A stretch of DNA of 64,000 nucleotides from NCBI GenBank assembly GCA_020635975.1, contig JACJYT010000009.1, forward strand, positions 1-64,000. Direction: 5' to 3'. Source of the DNA: Chitinophagales bacterium (lineage in GTDB: Bacteria; Bacteroidota; Bacteroidia; Chitinophagales; UBA8649). The translations under genes were made by a program, and so were the position numbers. Within the stretch, counting starts at the first letter, position 1, and every line of letters begins with the position of its first letter. Below, one piece after another: positions 51,941-60,061 of this stretch. A model generated the notes under the pieces. The model was not told where the DNA came from. It was given only the letters and a program-made list of their open reading frames with translations, and ran no database searches.

Positions 51941-53049
51941 AGCACCAAATCACTTTCGTTGGCGGGCAACTTTTGCCAGTATTTGTTGGGATAAAAGAAT
52001 TTTCTCCCGATAAAATTCATTTTATCGTTTCAGAAGAATCCAAAAACAAAATTAGTTTACTCAAACCATTTTTTACAGACAAAGTGTTTTCTGAAAAACA
52101 ATGTAATCCGTTTGATTTTACTTCTATCAAAACAAAACTTACTGACATACTTGAGAAGATTGAATCTTCTGACGAAGTTCAATTTAATTTGACAGGAGGA
52201 ACTAAAGTAATGGTATTAGCTGCCCAAGCCATAATGCAAGAGAAAAATATAAAAGGATTTTACATAAACTTAGACAATACATTCCTACAATTACCTTCAT
52301 ACGAAATCAAAAAAATCACATCAGAAATTACGATAAAAGAATTTTTGGAAATGACTGGGCATAAAATAAGTCATTCAAATGTTCTTTCTGATTTTTCTAA
52401 CGATGATTTTAAATCTGTTTCAGCCATAGAAAGTTTTTCATTGTCCCACGACAAATTGCTTTTGCAAATCAATTCTAAAATTAGAAAGACTTATGATAAC
52501 CTAAATAAAATTCCAACGTCAGGACAACTTGAGGTAAACCAAAACTGCAAATTGAATTGGACTGCTAACAAAATTGGAGTAACACTTCAAGGACGAGAGG
52601 TTTTGAAAATTGATTCTCCAAATGCGAAAACTCTATTTTTTAATGCAGGTTGGTGGGAATTGACCGTTGCTAAAGCAATTTCAAAATGGACAAAAGCAAA
52701 AGAACTACTAATTCAATGCGAACTTCCTTTCAAAACAGATACAAACACGACAAAGAACGAAATAGATGTTCTTGTAAATATTGGAGGAAAATTGATTTTT
52801 GTTGAATGTAAATCAGGAACAGTAAAACAAGAAGACATAAACAAAATGCGAGTTGTAAAGGACACATACGGTGGTGTTATATCTAAATCGCTTTTAGTTT
52901 CAAGATTTATGCCATCAACAACAATTATTGAAAAATGTAGAGAACTAAACGTTGAAATATTTTACTGTTTCTTAGGACGAAATCAAATTAATTCACTTGC
53001 AAAAATTACAGACACTTTGGACAAACTTGAAAAGAGACTAACGATATAG
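51937..53049 (+). CDS. Card1/Can2-like CARF nuclease (DUF1887)
   Basis: A 370-residue protein. The N-terminal CARF domain opens FVGGQLLPVFVGIKEFSPDKIHFIVSEESK and has the ligand loop FNLTGGTKVMVLAAQAI at residues 82-98. A helical middle (about 150-225) leads to a PD-(D/E)xK nuclease: E241 in GWWELTVAKAI, D277 in NEIDVLV, and E290-x-K292 in FVECKSG. This is the architecture of Card1/Can2, which cut DNA and/or RNA once cyclic tetra-adenylate binds. All catalytic residues are present. It ends the operon, followed at once by a hairpin element. Confidence 0.88.
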   Translation: MKHQITFVGGQLLPVFVGIKEFSPDKIHFIVSEESKNKISLLKPFFTDKVFSEKQCNPFDFTSIKTKLTDILEKIESSDEVQFNLTGGTKVMVLAAQAIMQEKNIKGFYINLDNTFLQLPSYEIKKITSEITIKEFLEMTGHKISHSNVLSDFSNDDFKSVSAIESFSLSHDKLLLQINSKIRKTYDNLNKIPTSGQLEVNQNCKLNWTANKIGVTLQGREVLKIDSPNAKTLFFNAGWWELTVAKAISKWTKAKELLIQCELPFKTDTNTTKNEIDVLVNIGGKLIFVECKSGTVKQEDINKMRVVKDTYGGVISKSLLVSRFMPSTTIIEKCRELNVEIFYCFLGRNQINSLAKITDTLDKLEKRLTI

Positions 53050-53132
53050 CCAACGCTTTTGGTGGCACATTTGCAATTCACGCTTACCAACGCTCAAACC
53101 AAAAATTGCAAAAGAGCCACCAAAGCCAACGC
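53049..53132. repeat. Hairpin element downstream of CARF operon
   Basis: Flanked by GCCAACGC at both ends. Stems GGTGGCAC..TTGCAATT and AATTGCAA..GAGCCACC pair around a loop containing CAAACCAAA. It is homologous to the element at 44495-44577, with compensated stem changes. Confidence 0.6.
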
Positions 53133-53232
53133 AGGGACAGAGAACAAAATTTTTCTTTCCCGACACTTTAAAAAAATAAAAAACGAAAGACAAAAAAATG
53201 GTTGAACAACACGACATAAAAGCCACAAACCG

Positions 53233-53361
53233 CTAACATCGGTTTTGCGTAATGGCGGGTGAAGTGCTTCGTATGAACATTATTGCTAAATTTGAACTTT
53301 GGTGCTTCGTATCAACGGCAGTGCAAAAATACCGCCACTACGCAAAGCCGTAAACCGTTAG
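53233..53361. repeat. attC-like imperfect inverted repeat, 129 bp
   Basis: Starts CTAAC and ends GTTAG. TTTTGCGTAATGGCGG on the left pairs with CCGCCACTACGCAAAG on the right, and the right arm again carries extra bases near its end. It forms the right boundary of the roughly 9-kb cassette that holds the helicase-CARF operon. Confidence 0.6.
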
Positions 53362-53463
53362 AGTGAATATTTTAAGCCGGTCCGACAAGTCTTGGGGCAC
53401 CGCAGGGAAGTTATTGGAAGGCGCAAGCTTCATTTTGCCTTTTCGATTTAAGACATCCTTTTA

Positions 53464-53526
53464 TTAAAGTTGTGCGACTTCGTCGTGCAAGCTTTGCTTG
53501 TAACGCGGAGCGTAAAACAACTTTAA
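53464..53526. other. Nested stem-loop in non-coding stretch
   Basis: Outer arms TTAAAGTTGT / ACAACTTTAA enclose an inner hairpin (GCGACTTCGTCGT). I see no supported gene between 53050 and 54159; besides this stem-loop the stretch holds the hairpin and attC-like elements, a terminator and one direct-repeat copy. The structured part could be a small RNA or a mobile-element remnant. Confidence 0.4.
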
Positions 53527-53664
53527 GCTAAGCTTTTTTGGATTTAATTGCTCTTAAATTGAGTAAATGACTTAAATGAGTGCCAGCTTGCACCTGCTCC
53601 TTGAGTCCTTCCTCTGCTTCTCCACAAACAAGGCTAAAACGCCCTATTTACAGGCCTTCCTCGA

Positions 53665-53693
53665 TGACTCAAAAAAACTTGAGTCATTTTTTA
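53665..53693 (+). terminator. Rho-independent terminator-like hairpin
   Basis: TGACTCAA pairs with TTGAGTCA across a short A-rich loop, followed by a run of T. It is not directly next to a supported gene and may terminate readthrough from the CARF operon or an unseen RNA. Confidence 0.5.
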
Positions 53694-53894
53694 CTTGTGG
53701 TCGGTGTTATCACAGAGCACAACAAAAATTTCAACAAACAATCTATATTTAAGCCCTAAATGGTTAATTCTAGGGTTTGGAGAAATGTTAAAGTCTGACA
53801 ATTCGAATTCATATCCGAATATTTACGATAAAATGAGCGAGTTCGAGATTAGAATGAGGAACTTAGAAGCTAAATACATGACTCTTAATTAAAG

Positions 53895-53960
53895 AAATAA
53901 CGACTTGAGCATAAAAGTATATTAAGAATGAGTAAGTTATACGGAATTGGACACTATCCC
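53895..53960 (+). repeat. 66-bp direct repeat, copy 1
   Basis: About 62 of 66 bases match the copy at 55416-55481 (both begin AAATAACGACTTGAGCATAA). The two copies bracket a two-gene unit. Confidence 0.8.
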
Positions 53961-54159
53961 ACTGTTAAGCCTAAAACTGAAATAAAAAATATTAATGTCC
54001 TTTAGGCGCTTAAAGGAATCTTTTATTGATAAAATTTGTTGTTTAAAGCCAAAGTATTACTTTTGTACTGGATAAAACCTAGTTTTATCGCAGCAAAAAA
54101 CTAAACAAAGACTTAAACCTACATTTTAACGTTATTGATAGTGATTTAATCTATTCATC

Positions 54160-54705
54160 ATGAATACAGTAACAACATCTTATTCTCCTACTTTTGATAA
54201 GACAATTGTCTCAATTGATATATTGAACGATGCTTTTCTCTTAATTAGAAAGTCTACTTCCCATTTTATATCAAATATTTTCGGTCGGATATTATTGGGA
54301 ATAGTTTATTTCATATTATTCATAACTAACCTCTTTGTTTCTAGACTAATTAAAAAACTTAGAAGGGAAATGTATGGAAAAGCTAATGCTAACTTAAAAA
54401 TTGATGATTATAAAGACTACTCAAGACTATATAATCACAAGAAAGAAGTAGCAAAAATGCTAGTTATCCTTAGTAGAATCACTTCAAACTCAGATTTATC
54501 AAAAACAAGAAGTTTAGTTCCTAGATTTATTTTCAAACCGCTAGACGAGTTAATTTCATTAATGAGCGAATATAAGAATGATATTGAAATCGAATTGGAT
54601 TCTTATAATTACTCTGTTCTTACAGCTATTCCTGCTGGATTTAAATTTATTCCAGGAGAAGTTATATCTCGAGCTCAAGTTAAAGGTTATACTTACATTC
54701 TTTAG
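54160..54705 (+). CDS. Hypothetical protein with one membrane segment, partner of DUF6934 gene
   Basis: A 181-residue protein with one strong hydrophobic stretch (FGRILLGIVYFILFITNLFVSRLI, about residues 44-67). A basic segment follows, then a soluble tail containing AIPAGFKFIPGEVISRAQVKGY. I do not recognise a family. It ends 3 bp before the DUF6934-like gene, so the two are probably an operon. Both lie between two 66-bp direct repeats. A membrane protein paired with a small unknown protein in an island recalls toxin-antitoxin or abortive-infection modules, but that is speculation. Confidence 0.6.
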   Translation: MNTVTTSYSPTFDKTIVSIDILNDAFLLIRKSTSHFISNIFGRILLGIVYFILFITNLFVSRLIKKLRREMYGKANANLKIDDYKDYSRLYNHKKEVAKMLVILSRITSNSDLSKTRSLVPRFIFKPLDELISLMSEYKNDIEIELDSYNYSVLTAIPAGFKFIPGEVISRAQVKGYTYIL

Positions 54706-54708
54706 CTA

Positions 54709-55218
54709 ATGTTTAATACTTATTATCCGTTTAAGTTTATTACTAAAATTAAACCGAACGATAACAGTGAGAGCTTTACTTGGTGTCATCTTTTTCGATT
54801 TAAATCTTCAAAAACGAATCAAGTTTATCTAGTAAGATTTGAAGAATATTCTAATGAGCTAGTTGCAATCAAATTCTTTTTAAAAAATCATCGCTTATCA
54901 AAGGCAAGGTATAAGTTTGTAACTAACACAAATGAAATGCCTACTATAATAAGAACTTGTCTCAACATACTGGCGACTTTTTCTAAAGCCAACCCTTATT
55001 CTAGCTTTGTGTTTATTGGGGAGAGAAGTGAAAAAGACAAAGAAAAACTTAGCAGAAGGTACAGGATATACAAGTATGTTACAAGAAATTTCATCTCTCC
55101 AACTACATTTGAACATGTTATAAAAGAAGAGTATAACCTTTATGCTTTGATCAACAAAAATCATACAGAAAAAAACTCGATTTTAAATGAAATTGATTAT
55201 TACTACTCAAATTCCTAG
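54709..55218 (+). CDS. DUF6934-like protein
   Basis: A 169-residue protein. The opening YYPFKFITKIKPND and the middle YLVRFEEYSNELVAIKFFLKNHRLSKARYKFVTNT ... LNILATFSKANPYSSFVFIGERSEKDKEKLSRRYRIYKYV follow the pattern of DUF6934, a Bacteroidetes family found in island-like settings. The block FIGERSEKD...RRYRIY corresponds to the conserved GST..RTRLY region of that family. Function is unknown. The overlap-like spacing with the upstream membrane-protein gene suggests joint expression. Confidence 0.6.
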   Translation: MFNTYYPFKFITKIKPNDNSESFTWCHLFRFKSSKTNQVYLVRFEEYSNELVAIKFFLKNHRLSKARYKFVTNTNEMPTIIRTCLNILATFSKANPYSSFVFIGERSEKDKEKLSRRYRIYKYVTRNFISPTTFEHVIKEEYNLYALINKNHTEKNSILNEIDYYYSNS

Positions 55219-55415
55219 ATATCTAAAATGCAAAGCTCTTTAGCTTATACTTGCAACTTTTAACCTTTGAACTTACTATTAAGTCAAATCAGTCCTATAT
55301 TCGAACATTAAATTCAACTTTGAAAACATAGTTGCAAAGGAAATATTACCTCCTGGTAGCAAACTTAGTCTTTCTTAATATGGATAAAATTCAAAAGAAG
55401 ACACAAAAAAAGCTC

Positions 55416-55481
55416 AAATAACGACTTGAGCATAAAAGTATATTGAGAATGAGTAAGTTATACGGTATTGAACACTTTCCC
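55416..55481 (+). repeat. 66-bp direct repeat, copy 2
   Basis: Second copy of the repeat at 53895-53960, with about four mismatches. It lies in the 488-bp gap after the DUF6934-like gene, which otherwise contains only the third attC-like site. Confidence 0.8.
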
Positions 55482-55586
55482 TGCTTCTCCCCTCACAGCC
55501 ACTTCCTATCTATTAGATATAAAGCAACTATTTCGCGGGTGCACCCTTCGACTTGGCTCTTTTAAAGAAGCTTAAAAGACTCACAA

Positions 55587-55687
55587 TAACAGTTTCTATA
55601 GGGTATTGTCTTTTTGATCAAATTAAATTTTTAATAATCCAAATTTCCCCTATATTTACTCTACAACACCCCATAGAAACACGTTAG
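55587..55687. repeat. attC-like imperfect inverted repeat, 101 bp
   Basis: Begins TAACAGTTTCTATAGGGTAT and ends with the imperfect complement (CCCCATAGAAACACGTTAG). It has the same TAAC/CGTTAG ends as the sites at 44214 and 53233. The next gene starts 20 bp later, as expected for a cassette array. Confidence 0.55.
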
Positions 55688-55706
55688 TACCAATATAAAC
55701 TCAACC

Positions 55707-56312
55707 TTGAACAAAAAAACATTATTCCGAATATTATTATCGACTGGAGCCATTTTATGGGTTTTATCTTGGATTGGCGACTTAAATGGAAAGTTGCCTG
55801 AATCAACTTACGGAATGATTTTATCAGTTATACTTATGGGATTTGGAATTTATTTTTGGTTAAAATCCTACAAAGAAACAAGAGGACATTATCCGAAGTT
55901 TTACAAAAAATATCAGGAAATGATTAAATCAATGAAAAAGAATCCATTTAATGGATTTTTCTTCTTGGTAAAAAACTTACTCAAATTTTACACTTTCGCT
56001 CTTATCTTCTCAATGATTTTAGTTCTTATTGGATATTTGACAATTGGACAATCTGAACCAGTAAAAGTGACTCAAAAATATTGCGAAAACAACATCGATA
56101 TTCAAAAAACAACTGGAGAAATCAAACACTATGGAATTTTAAGAAATGTAAGTTCTAAATGGAATTCCGAAACTGGAAGTTCTCATTTATCCCTAATTTT
56201 TGTCGCTGAAAATGGAGTTTTCAATATTTCCTCAAAATTAGAAAAGGAAAATGGAGAATGGGAAGTAAAAGAATATGAATTAATAAATAAAAATACTGGT
56301 GCTAATAACTAA
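55707..56312 (+). CDS. Membrane protein, Coa1-like C-terminal region
   Basis: A 201-residue membrane protein, start TTG. Three hydrophobic segments are visible (LLSTGAILWVLSWIG, YGMILSVILMGFGIYFWL, FYTFALIFSMILVLIGYLTIG). A C-terminal soluble domain follows, beginning VTQKYCENNIDIQKTTGEI. That domain resembles the small Coa1/cytochrome-oxidase-assembly-like fold (CENN, TGEI, strand-rich), seen in many unrelated bacterial membrane proteins. No role can be given. It sits just behind the third attC-like site, in cassette position. Confidence 0.5.
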   Translation: MNKKTLFRILLSTGAILWVLSWIGDLNGKLPESTYGMILSVILMGFGIYFWLKSYKETRGHYPKFYKKYQEMIKSMKKNPFNGFFFLVKNLLKFYTFALIFSMILVLIGYLTIGQSEPVKVTQKYCENNIDIQKTTGEIKHYGILRNVSSKWNSETGSSHLSLIFVAENGVFNISSKLEKENGEWEVKEYELINKNTGANN

Positions 56313-56340
56313 GCATTCCCTAGTCTGTAAGACCCCGACT

Positions 56341-56373
56341 CTCCTTAGCATAAGCAAAGCAGGTGCTAAGGAG
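56341..56373. other. Perfect 10-bp stem-loop
   Basis: CTCCTTAGCA pairs with TGCTAAGGAG across a 13-nt loop, 28 bp after the preceding gene. It lacks a T-run. It may stabilise the transcript end. Confidence 0.4.
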
Positions 56374-56436
56374 GACTAATCTTCTTAGCTTGCAGCTATA
56401 TTCTTTAAAGAGCAAATTAGTGTTTAAATTCAAAAT

Positions 56437-56466
56437 CATCAGGGTCCTTTACAAGAGACCCTGATG
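56437..56466. other. Perfect 10-bp stem-loop
   Basis: CATCAGGGTC pairs with GACCCTGATG across a 10-nt loop. It lies in the 335-bp gap between the island and the nqr operon, which holds no supported gene. Confidence 0.45.
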
Positions 56467-56512
56467 GAGCAGTGGCGATAAGTGTTTTCCTATTATAAGT
56501 CGTTTCAGTTCG

Positions 56513-56575
56513 TAGCGAGGACGCTGCGAACATTAGCGAGGGCGCTGCGAACATTGGTAAGGGCAATAAGAACAT
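56513..56575 (+). repeat. 21-bp tandem repeat, three units
   Basis: Units 1 and 2 differ at one base (both end GCTGCGAACAT); unit 3 is diverged (ends AATAAGAACAT). In one frame the 21-bp period would encode heptads, but no start or long frame is present. Confidence 0.7.
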
Positions 56576-56594
56576 TGGCTTAGACACTATGTAG

Positions 56595-56622
56595 AAAGTC
56601 CCGCATTAGCGGGACTTTTTTT
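56595..56622. terminator. Terminator downstream of nqrF
   Basis: Stem AAAGTCCCGC / GCGGGACTTT with loop ATTA, followed by T-rich sequence on the plus strand and A/T-rich sequence on the other side. It lies 25 bp after the nqrF stop and can serve the minus-strand operon, as well as plus-strand readthrough from the island. Confidence 0.7.
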
Positions 56623-56647
56623 ATTTCTATTTGATTCTTTCTGAAGC

Positions 56648-57985
56648 TTAGCCTCCGAAATCGTCGAAGCTTACTTGGTCTTTTGGAATACCCCAATCAT
56701 CTGCCATTTTGATCACTGATTGGTTCATCATTGGCGGACCACAGAAATATAATTCTAAATCTTCTGGTGCTTCGTGCTTGCTTAAGAATTGCTCAATTAC
56801 CACATTGTGTACAAAGCCTTTAAAACCATCTCCATTCGGATCGTTTAAATCTTTTTTCTCTACCCAATTATCTTCTGGTAATGGATTATCTAAAGCTATT
56901 ACGAAACGGAAATTAGGGAATTGCTTCTCAATTTCTCTAAATTCTTCTACGTAGAACAACTCTTTTTTCGTTCTACCACCATAGAAGAAAGTTACCTTTC
57001 TTCCTGTTTTTAAAGTATGAAACAAGTGGTATAAATGAGAACGCATTGGCGCCATTCCTGCTCCACCACCGATGTATAACATTTCGGCATTCGTATCTTT
57101 AATAAAGAACTCACCATAAGGTCCAGAAACCGTTACCTTGTCGCCTGGCTTTCTAGAGAAAACATAAGAAGAGCAAACTCCTGGATTAATGGCTTGATAG
57201 CCATCCCAAATACGTTTTCCACCTTCTTCTTTAAACTTAAACGGCGGCGTTGCAATTCTAATGGTTAAAGAAACAATATTTCCTTCAGCCGGGTGATTCG
57301 ACATCGAATAAGCTCTAAACTGCTCTTCATCGTTCACCATCTTTAAGCCCCACATTTTAAACTGATCCCAATCGCCTTGAAATTTATCTGGCGTATCGTG
57401 GTATTTCGGATGCGCTGTAATATCAATATCCTTAAAATCTACCGTTACTTTCGGTACATCAATTTGAATATAACCTCCTGCTTCAAACTCTAAGTGCTCT
57501 CCTTCTGGCAACTTAACAATAAATTCCTTAATGAAAGTCGCCACATTATAATTAGAAGTCACCGTACACTCCCATTTCTTGATTCCAAATACTTCTTCTG
57601 GAATTTCAACGGTCATGTCGTTTTTAACCTTAACCTGACAAGCCAAACGAAGTTTTTCTTGTACTTCTTTACGTGTAAAGTGGTTCATCTCTGTTGGTAA
57701 GGTATCTCCCCCACCCTCAGGAATATGACATTTACACATAGCGCAAGTTCCCCCTCCACCACAAGCGGATGGTAAGAAAATACCCTCTGCAGAAAGCACA
57801 TTTAATAAAGAAGATCCTGGTTTTGCTGTAATTTGCTTTCCACCATTTAAGGTAAGAACCACATCTTCGTCGGATACTAACTTAGATTTAGCGAAGAGTA
57901 AGCCCCCTGCTAATACCATTAAAATTAGCATGAACACCGCGATGCTCGCAAACAAGAAGGTAATATTAATTGCTAAGAATATCAT
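56648..57985 (-). CDS. nqrF: Na+-translocating NADH:quinone reductase subunit F
   Basis: The electron-input subunit, 445 residues. An N-terminal membrane helix (residues 5-30) is followed by a [2Fe-2S] ferredoxin domain (ACGGGGTCAMCKCHIP plus a later Cys in RLACQVKV) near residues 75-125. An FAD domain follows (RAYSMSNHP), then an NADH domain (LYIGGGAGMAPMRSHL, FCGPPMMNQSV), ending in the family tail SFDDFGG. It oxidises NADH and passes electrons to the cluster. It is slightly longer than proteobacterial NqrF (about 408). It is the last gene of the nqrABCDEF operon. Confidence 0.97.
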   Translation of the reverse strand: MIFLAINITFLFASIAVFMLILMVLAGGLLFAKSKLVSDEDVVLTLNGGKQITAKPGSSLLNVLSAEGIFLPSACGGGGTCAMCKCHIPEGGGDTLPTEMNHFTRKEVQEKLRLACQVKVKNDMTVEIPEEVFGIKKWECTVTSNYNVATFIKEFIVKLPEGEHLEFEAGGYIQIDVPKVTVDFKDIDITAHPKYHDTPDKFQGDWDQFKMWGLKMVNDEEQFRAYSMSNHPAEGNIVSLTIRIATPPFKFKEEGGKRIWDGYQAINPGVCSSYVFSRKPGDKVTVSGPYGEFFIKDTNAEMLYIGGGAGMAPMRSHLYHLFHTLKTGRKVTFFYGGRTKKELFYVEEFREIEKQFPNFRFVIALDNPLPEDNWVEKKDLNDPNGDGFKGFVHNVVIEQFLSKHEAPEDLELYFCGPPMMNQSVIKMADDWGIPKDQVSFDDFGG

Positions 57986-58011
57986 TTCTTAAAATTTACT
58001 GTAGTTAATAA

Positions 58012-58626
58012 TTATAATTTGATTCCCATTAATCCCATAAAAGCAAGCCCCATCAAGCCAGTGATGATAAAAGCCATACCTAAGCCTCTAAGAGGAGCAG
58101 GAACATTAGAATATCTTAATTTTTCTCTAATAGCCGCAAGAGCTACAATGGCCAAGAAGAAACCAAAGCCACTTCCTATACCAAACACCGCACTTTGTGC
58201 TAAGTTATACTCTTTGGTAATCATGAATAAAGTACCCCCTAAAATAGAGCAGTTTACGGTAATAAGCGGTAAGAAAATCCCTAAGGACATGTATAAGGCA
58301 GGAGAGAATTTTTCAATTACCATTTCTACTAATTGTACTAAAGCAGCAATTACACCAATGTAGATAATCAAGCCTAAGAACTCGAAATTTAAGGTCTCGA
58401 AAGAAGGATGAATCCAGCCTAGAGCACCTTCTACAAGAAGATTTTCTCTAATTATCCAGTTAATTGGCGCAGTGATGGCCAATACGAAAATTACCGCAGC
58501 ACCTAAACCAACAGCAGTCTTTACTGTTTTCGATACCGCTAAATAAGAACACATTCCTAGAAAATAGATAAGCACCATGTTTTCTACGAAGGCCGATTTT
58601 ACGAATATATTTATTAAATCACCCAT
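58012..58626 (-). CDS. nqrE: Na+-translocating NADH:quinone reductase subunit E
   Basis: A 204-residue inner-membrane subunit with six helices, beginning [29 protein letters not shown]. The Cys in FLGMCSYLA and the Cys in [10 protein letters not shown] belong to the iron site shared with NqrD in the middle of the membrane. It is placed correctly between nqrD and nqrF. Confidence 0.97.
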   Translation of the reverse strand: MGDLINIFVKSAFVENMVLIYFLGMCSYLAVSKTVKTAVGLGAAVIFVLAITAPINWIIRENLLVEGALGWIHPSFETLNFEFLGLIIYIGVIAALVQLVEMVIEKFSPALYMSLGIFLPLITVNCSILGGTLFMITKEYNLAQSAVFGIGSGFGFFLAIVALAAIREKLRYSNVPAPLRGLGMAFIITGLMGLAFMGLMGIKL

Positions 58627-58665
58627 TTTATCTTTGTTTAATTTTCTCTAAATAGTTACTGTTAA

Positions 58666-59322
58666 TTATGAAATATCTACTAACTCTGCGTTCTTAGATC
58701 TTTGAATCCAAATAATTATACCTAAAATAAAGATAGAAGCAATTGGAAGTACCATTAAACCATTATGGAAGAAAGCATGGAAGAAACCAGACTTTAAGAA
58801 AGCAATGTTATGAAATGCCTCTTCTCCAAAAAAGGTAAAACCTAATAAAGAACCTGTTCCGAACAACTCGCGAATAGAACCTACAATTAATAAAATTAAG
58901 CCGTAGCCCAAACCATTTCCAATACCATCTAAGAAAGAAGGTAAAGGCTTGTTTCCTAGAGCGAAAGCTTCTAATCTTCCCATTAAAATACAGTTGGTAA
59001 TAATCAAACCTACGTAAACCGATAACTCCTTGCTTAAGTCGTAAGAGAAAGCTTGCAAGAACAAACTCACTAAAGTTACCAAGAAGGCAATAACTACTAA
59101 TTGCACAATCATACGAATTCTACTTGGAATGTAATTTCTAAGTAGCGATATAGTTAAGTTAGAAAAAGCAGTAACCATAGTAACCGCAGCACCCATAATT
59201 AGCGCATTAGTAACATTTCCTGTAACCGCTAAGGCAGAACAAACTCCTAATACTTGAACTGTAATAGGGTTGTTATCTAACAAAGGATCACTAAGTAATT
59301 TGCGTGTATTTACATCACTCAT
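58666..59322 (-). CDS. nqrD: Na+-translocating NADH:quinone reductase subunit D
   Basis: A 218-residue inner-membrane subunit, homologous to NqrE. The iron-site cysteines are in VQVLGVCSALAVTGN and LIITNCILMGRLEAFA. The C-terminus becomes hydrophilic (IQRSKNAELVDIS). The iron site is thought to be loaded with help of NqrM, for which a candidate is encoded at 39.8 kb. Confidence 0.97.
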   Translation of the reverse strand: MSDVNTRKLLSDPLLDNNPITVQVLGVCSALAVTGNVTNALIMGAAVTMVTAFSNLTISLLRNYIPSRIRMIVQLVVIAFLVTLVSLFLQAFSYDLSKELSVYVGLIITNCILMGRLEAFALGNKPLPSFLDGIGNGLGYGLILLIVGSIRELFGTGSLLGFTFFGEEAFHNIAFLKSGFFHAFFHNGLMVLPIASIFILGIIIWIQRSKNAELVDIS

Positions 59323-59332
59323 CTCTGTAAAT

Positions 59333-60061
59333 TTATTTGCTTAAGTAATTAGAATAATTTGAAATAGTGCTTTTCACCATGGCTTGAATACCATCTGTAG
59401 TTAAGGTTGCTCCAGCTAAACCGTCTACCCCTTTTCCTCCAGCTGGCAATTTACCCGCTTTATACACCGTAAAATCATACTCACCAGCCTCGTTATACAA
59501 GGTCTGACCGTAGAATTGCTCTCTAAACTTGTTCTTAACTAACTCGGCTCCTAGACCTGGCGTTTCTCCTTTGTGGTCGAAGGCAACTCCTTTAATAGTT
59601 TCCTTATCGTCTTCTAGTGCCAAATAACCATTTATCTCATCCCAAAGTCCAAGTCCTATCATTTGCAACACATGCACTTTCTTTCCGTCCGACTCATAAG
59701 TATAAACTGGGAAAAGTTTTGATTCTAGTGGAATACTAGCATCTTTCATTTCTTTTCTGAAATCATAGCTAGTAGGAATACTTTCTTCCACTACTTCGCC
59801 GCTATAATTCACTAAGAAACCTTTTACCTTGTTATCGTATTCTGCATTTACATAATCGGCAACTAATACGGTTGCTTCTTCTTCGGCCGACAAAGAAAGG
59901 ATGGCTTTCATAATTTTTGTTCTTCTATCCAACTCCTGATTGGCATCAATAGTTGGTTTCAGAGCACTGGAAACAAATGCAAGCATACCGCCTACAATGA
60001 TAACCATAACCGCTAGGAATCCTAGGGTATAAGCGTTTGAATCTGTATTAAGCTTTGACAC
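59333..60061 (-). CDS. nqrC: Na+-translocating NADH:quinone reductase subunit C
   Basis: A 242-residue subunit with one N-terminal membrane helix (LGFLAVMVIIVGGMLAFVSSAL) and a periplasmic FMN-binding domain. The flavin-attachment motif DGLAGATLTTDGIQAMV contains the threonine to which ApbE links FMN. The apbE gene is in this window. It overlaps nqrB by 14 nt. Confidence 0.97.
   Translation of the reverse strand: MSKLNTDSNAYTLGFLAVMVIIVGGMLAFVSSALKPTIDANQELDRRTKIMKAILSLSAEEEATVLVADYVNAEYDNKVKGFLVNYSGEVVEESIPTSYDFRKEMKDASIPLESKLFPVYTYESDGKKVHVLQMIGLGLWDEINGYLALEDDKETIKGVAFDHKGETPGLGAELVKNKFREQFYGQTLYNEAGEYDFTVYKAGKLPAGGKGVDGLAGATLTTDGIQAMVKSTISNYSNYLSK

Noticed and set aside
53695..53892. 65-codon frame starting TTG after a terminator-like hairpin
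   Set aside because: No recognisable domain and no good ribosome-binding site; it overlaps structured non-coding DNA. The C-terminal half (from MLKSDNSNSYPN) could be a gene remnant, but support is too weak.
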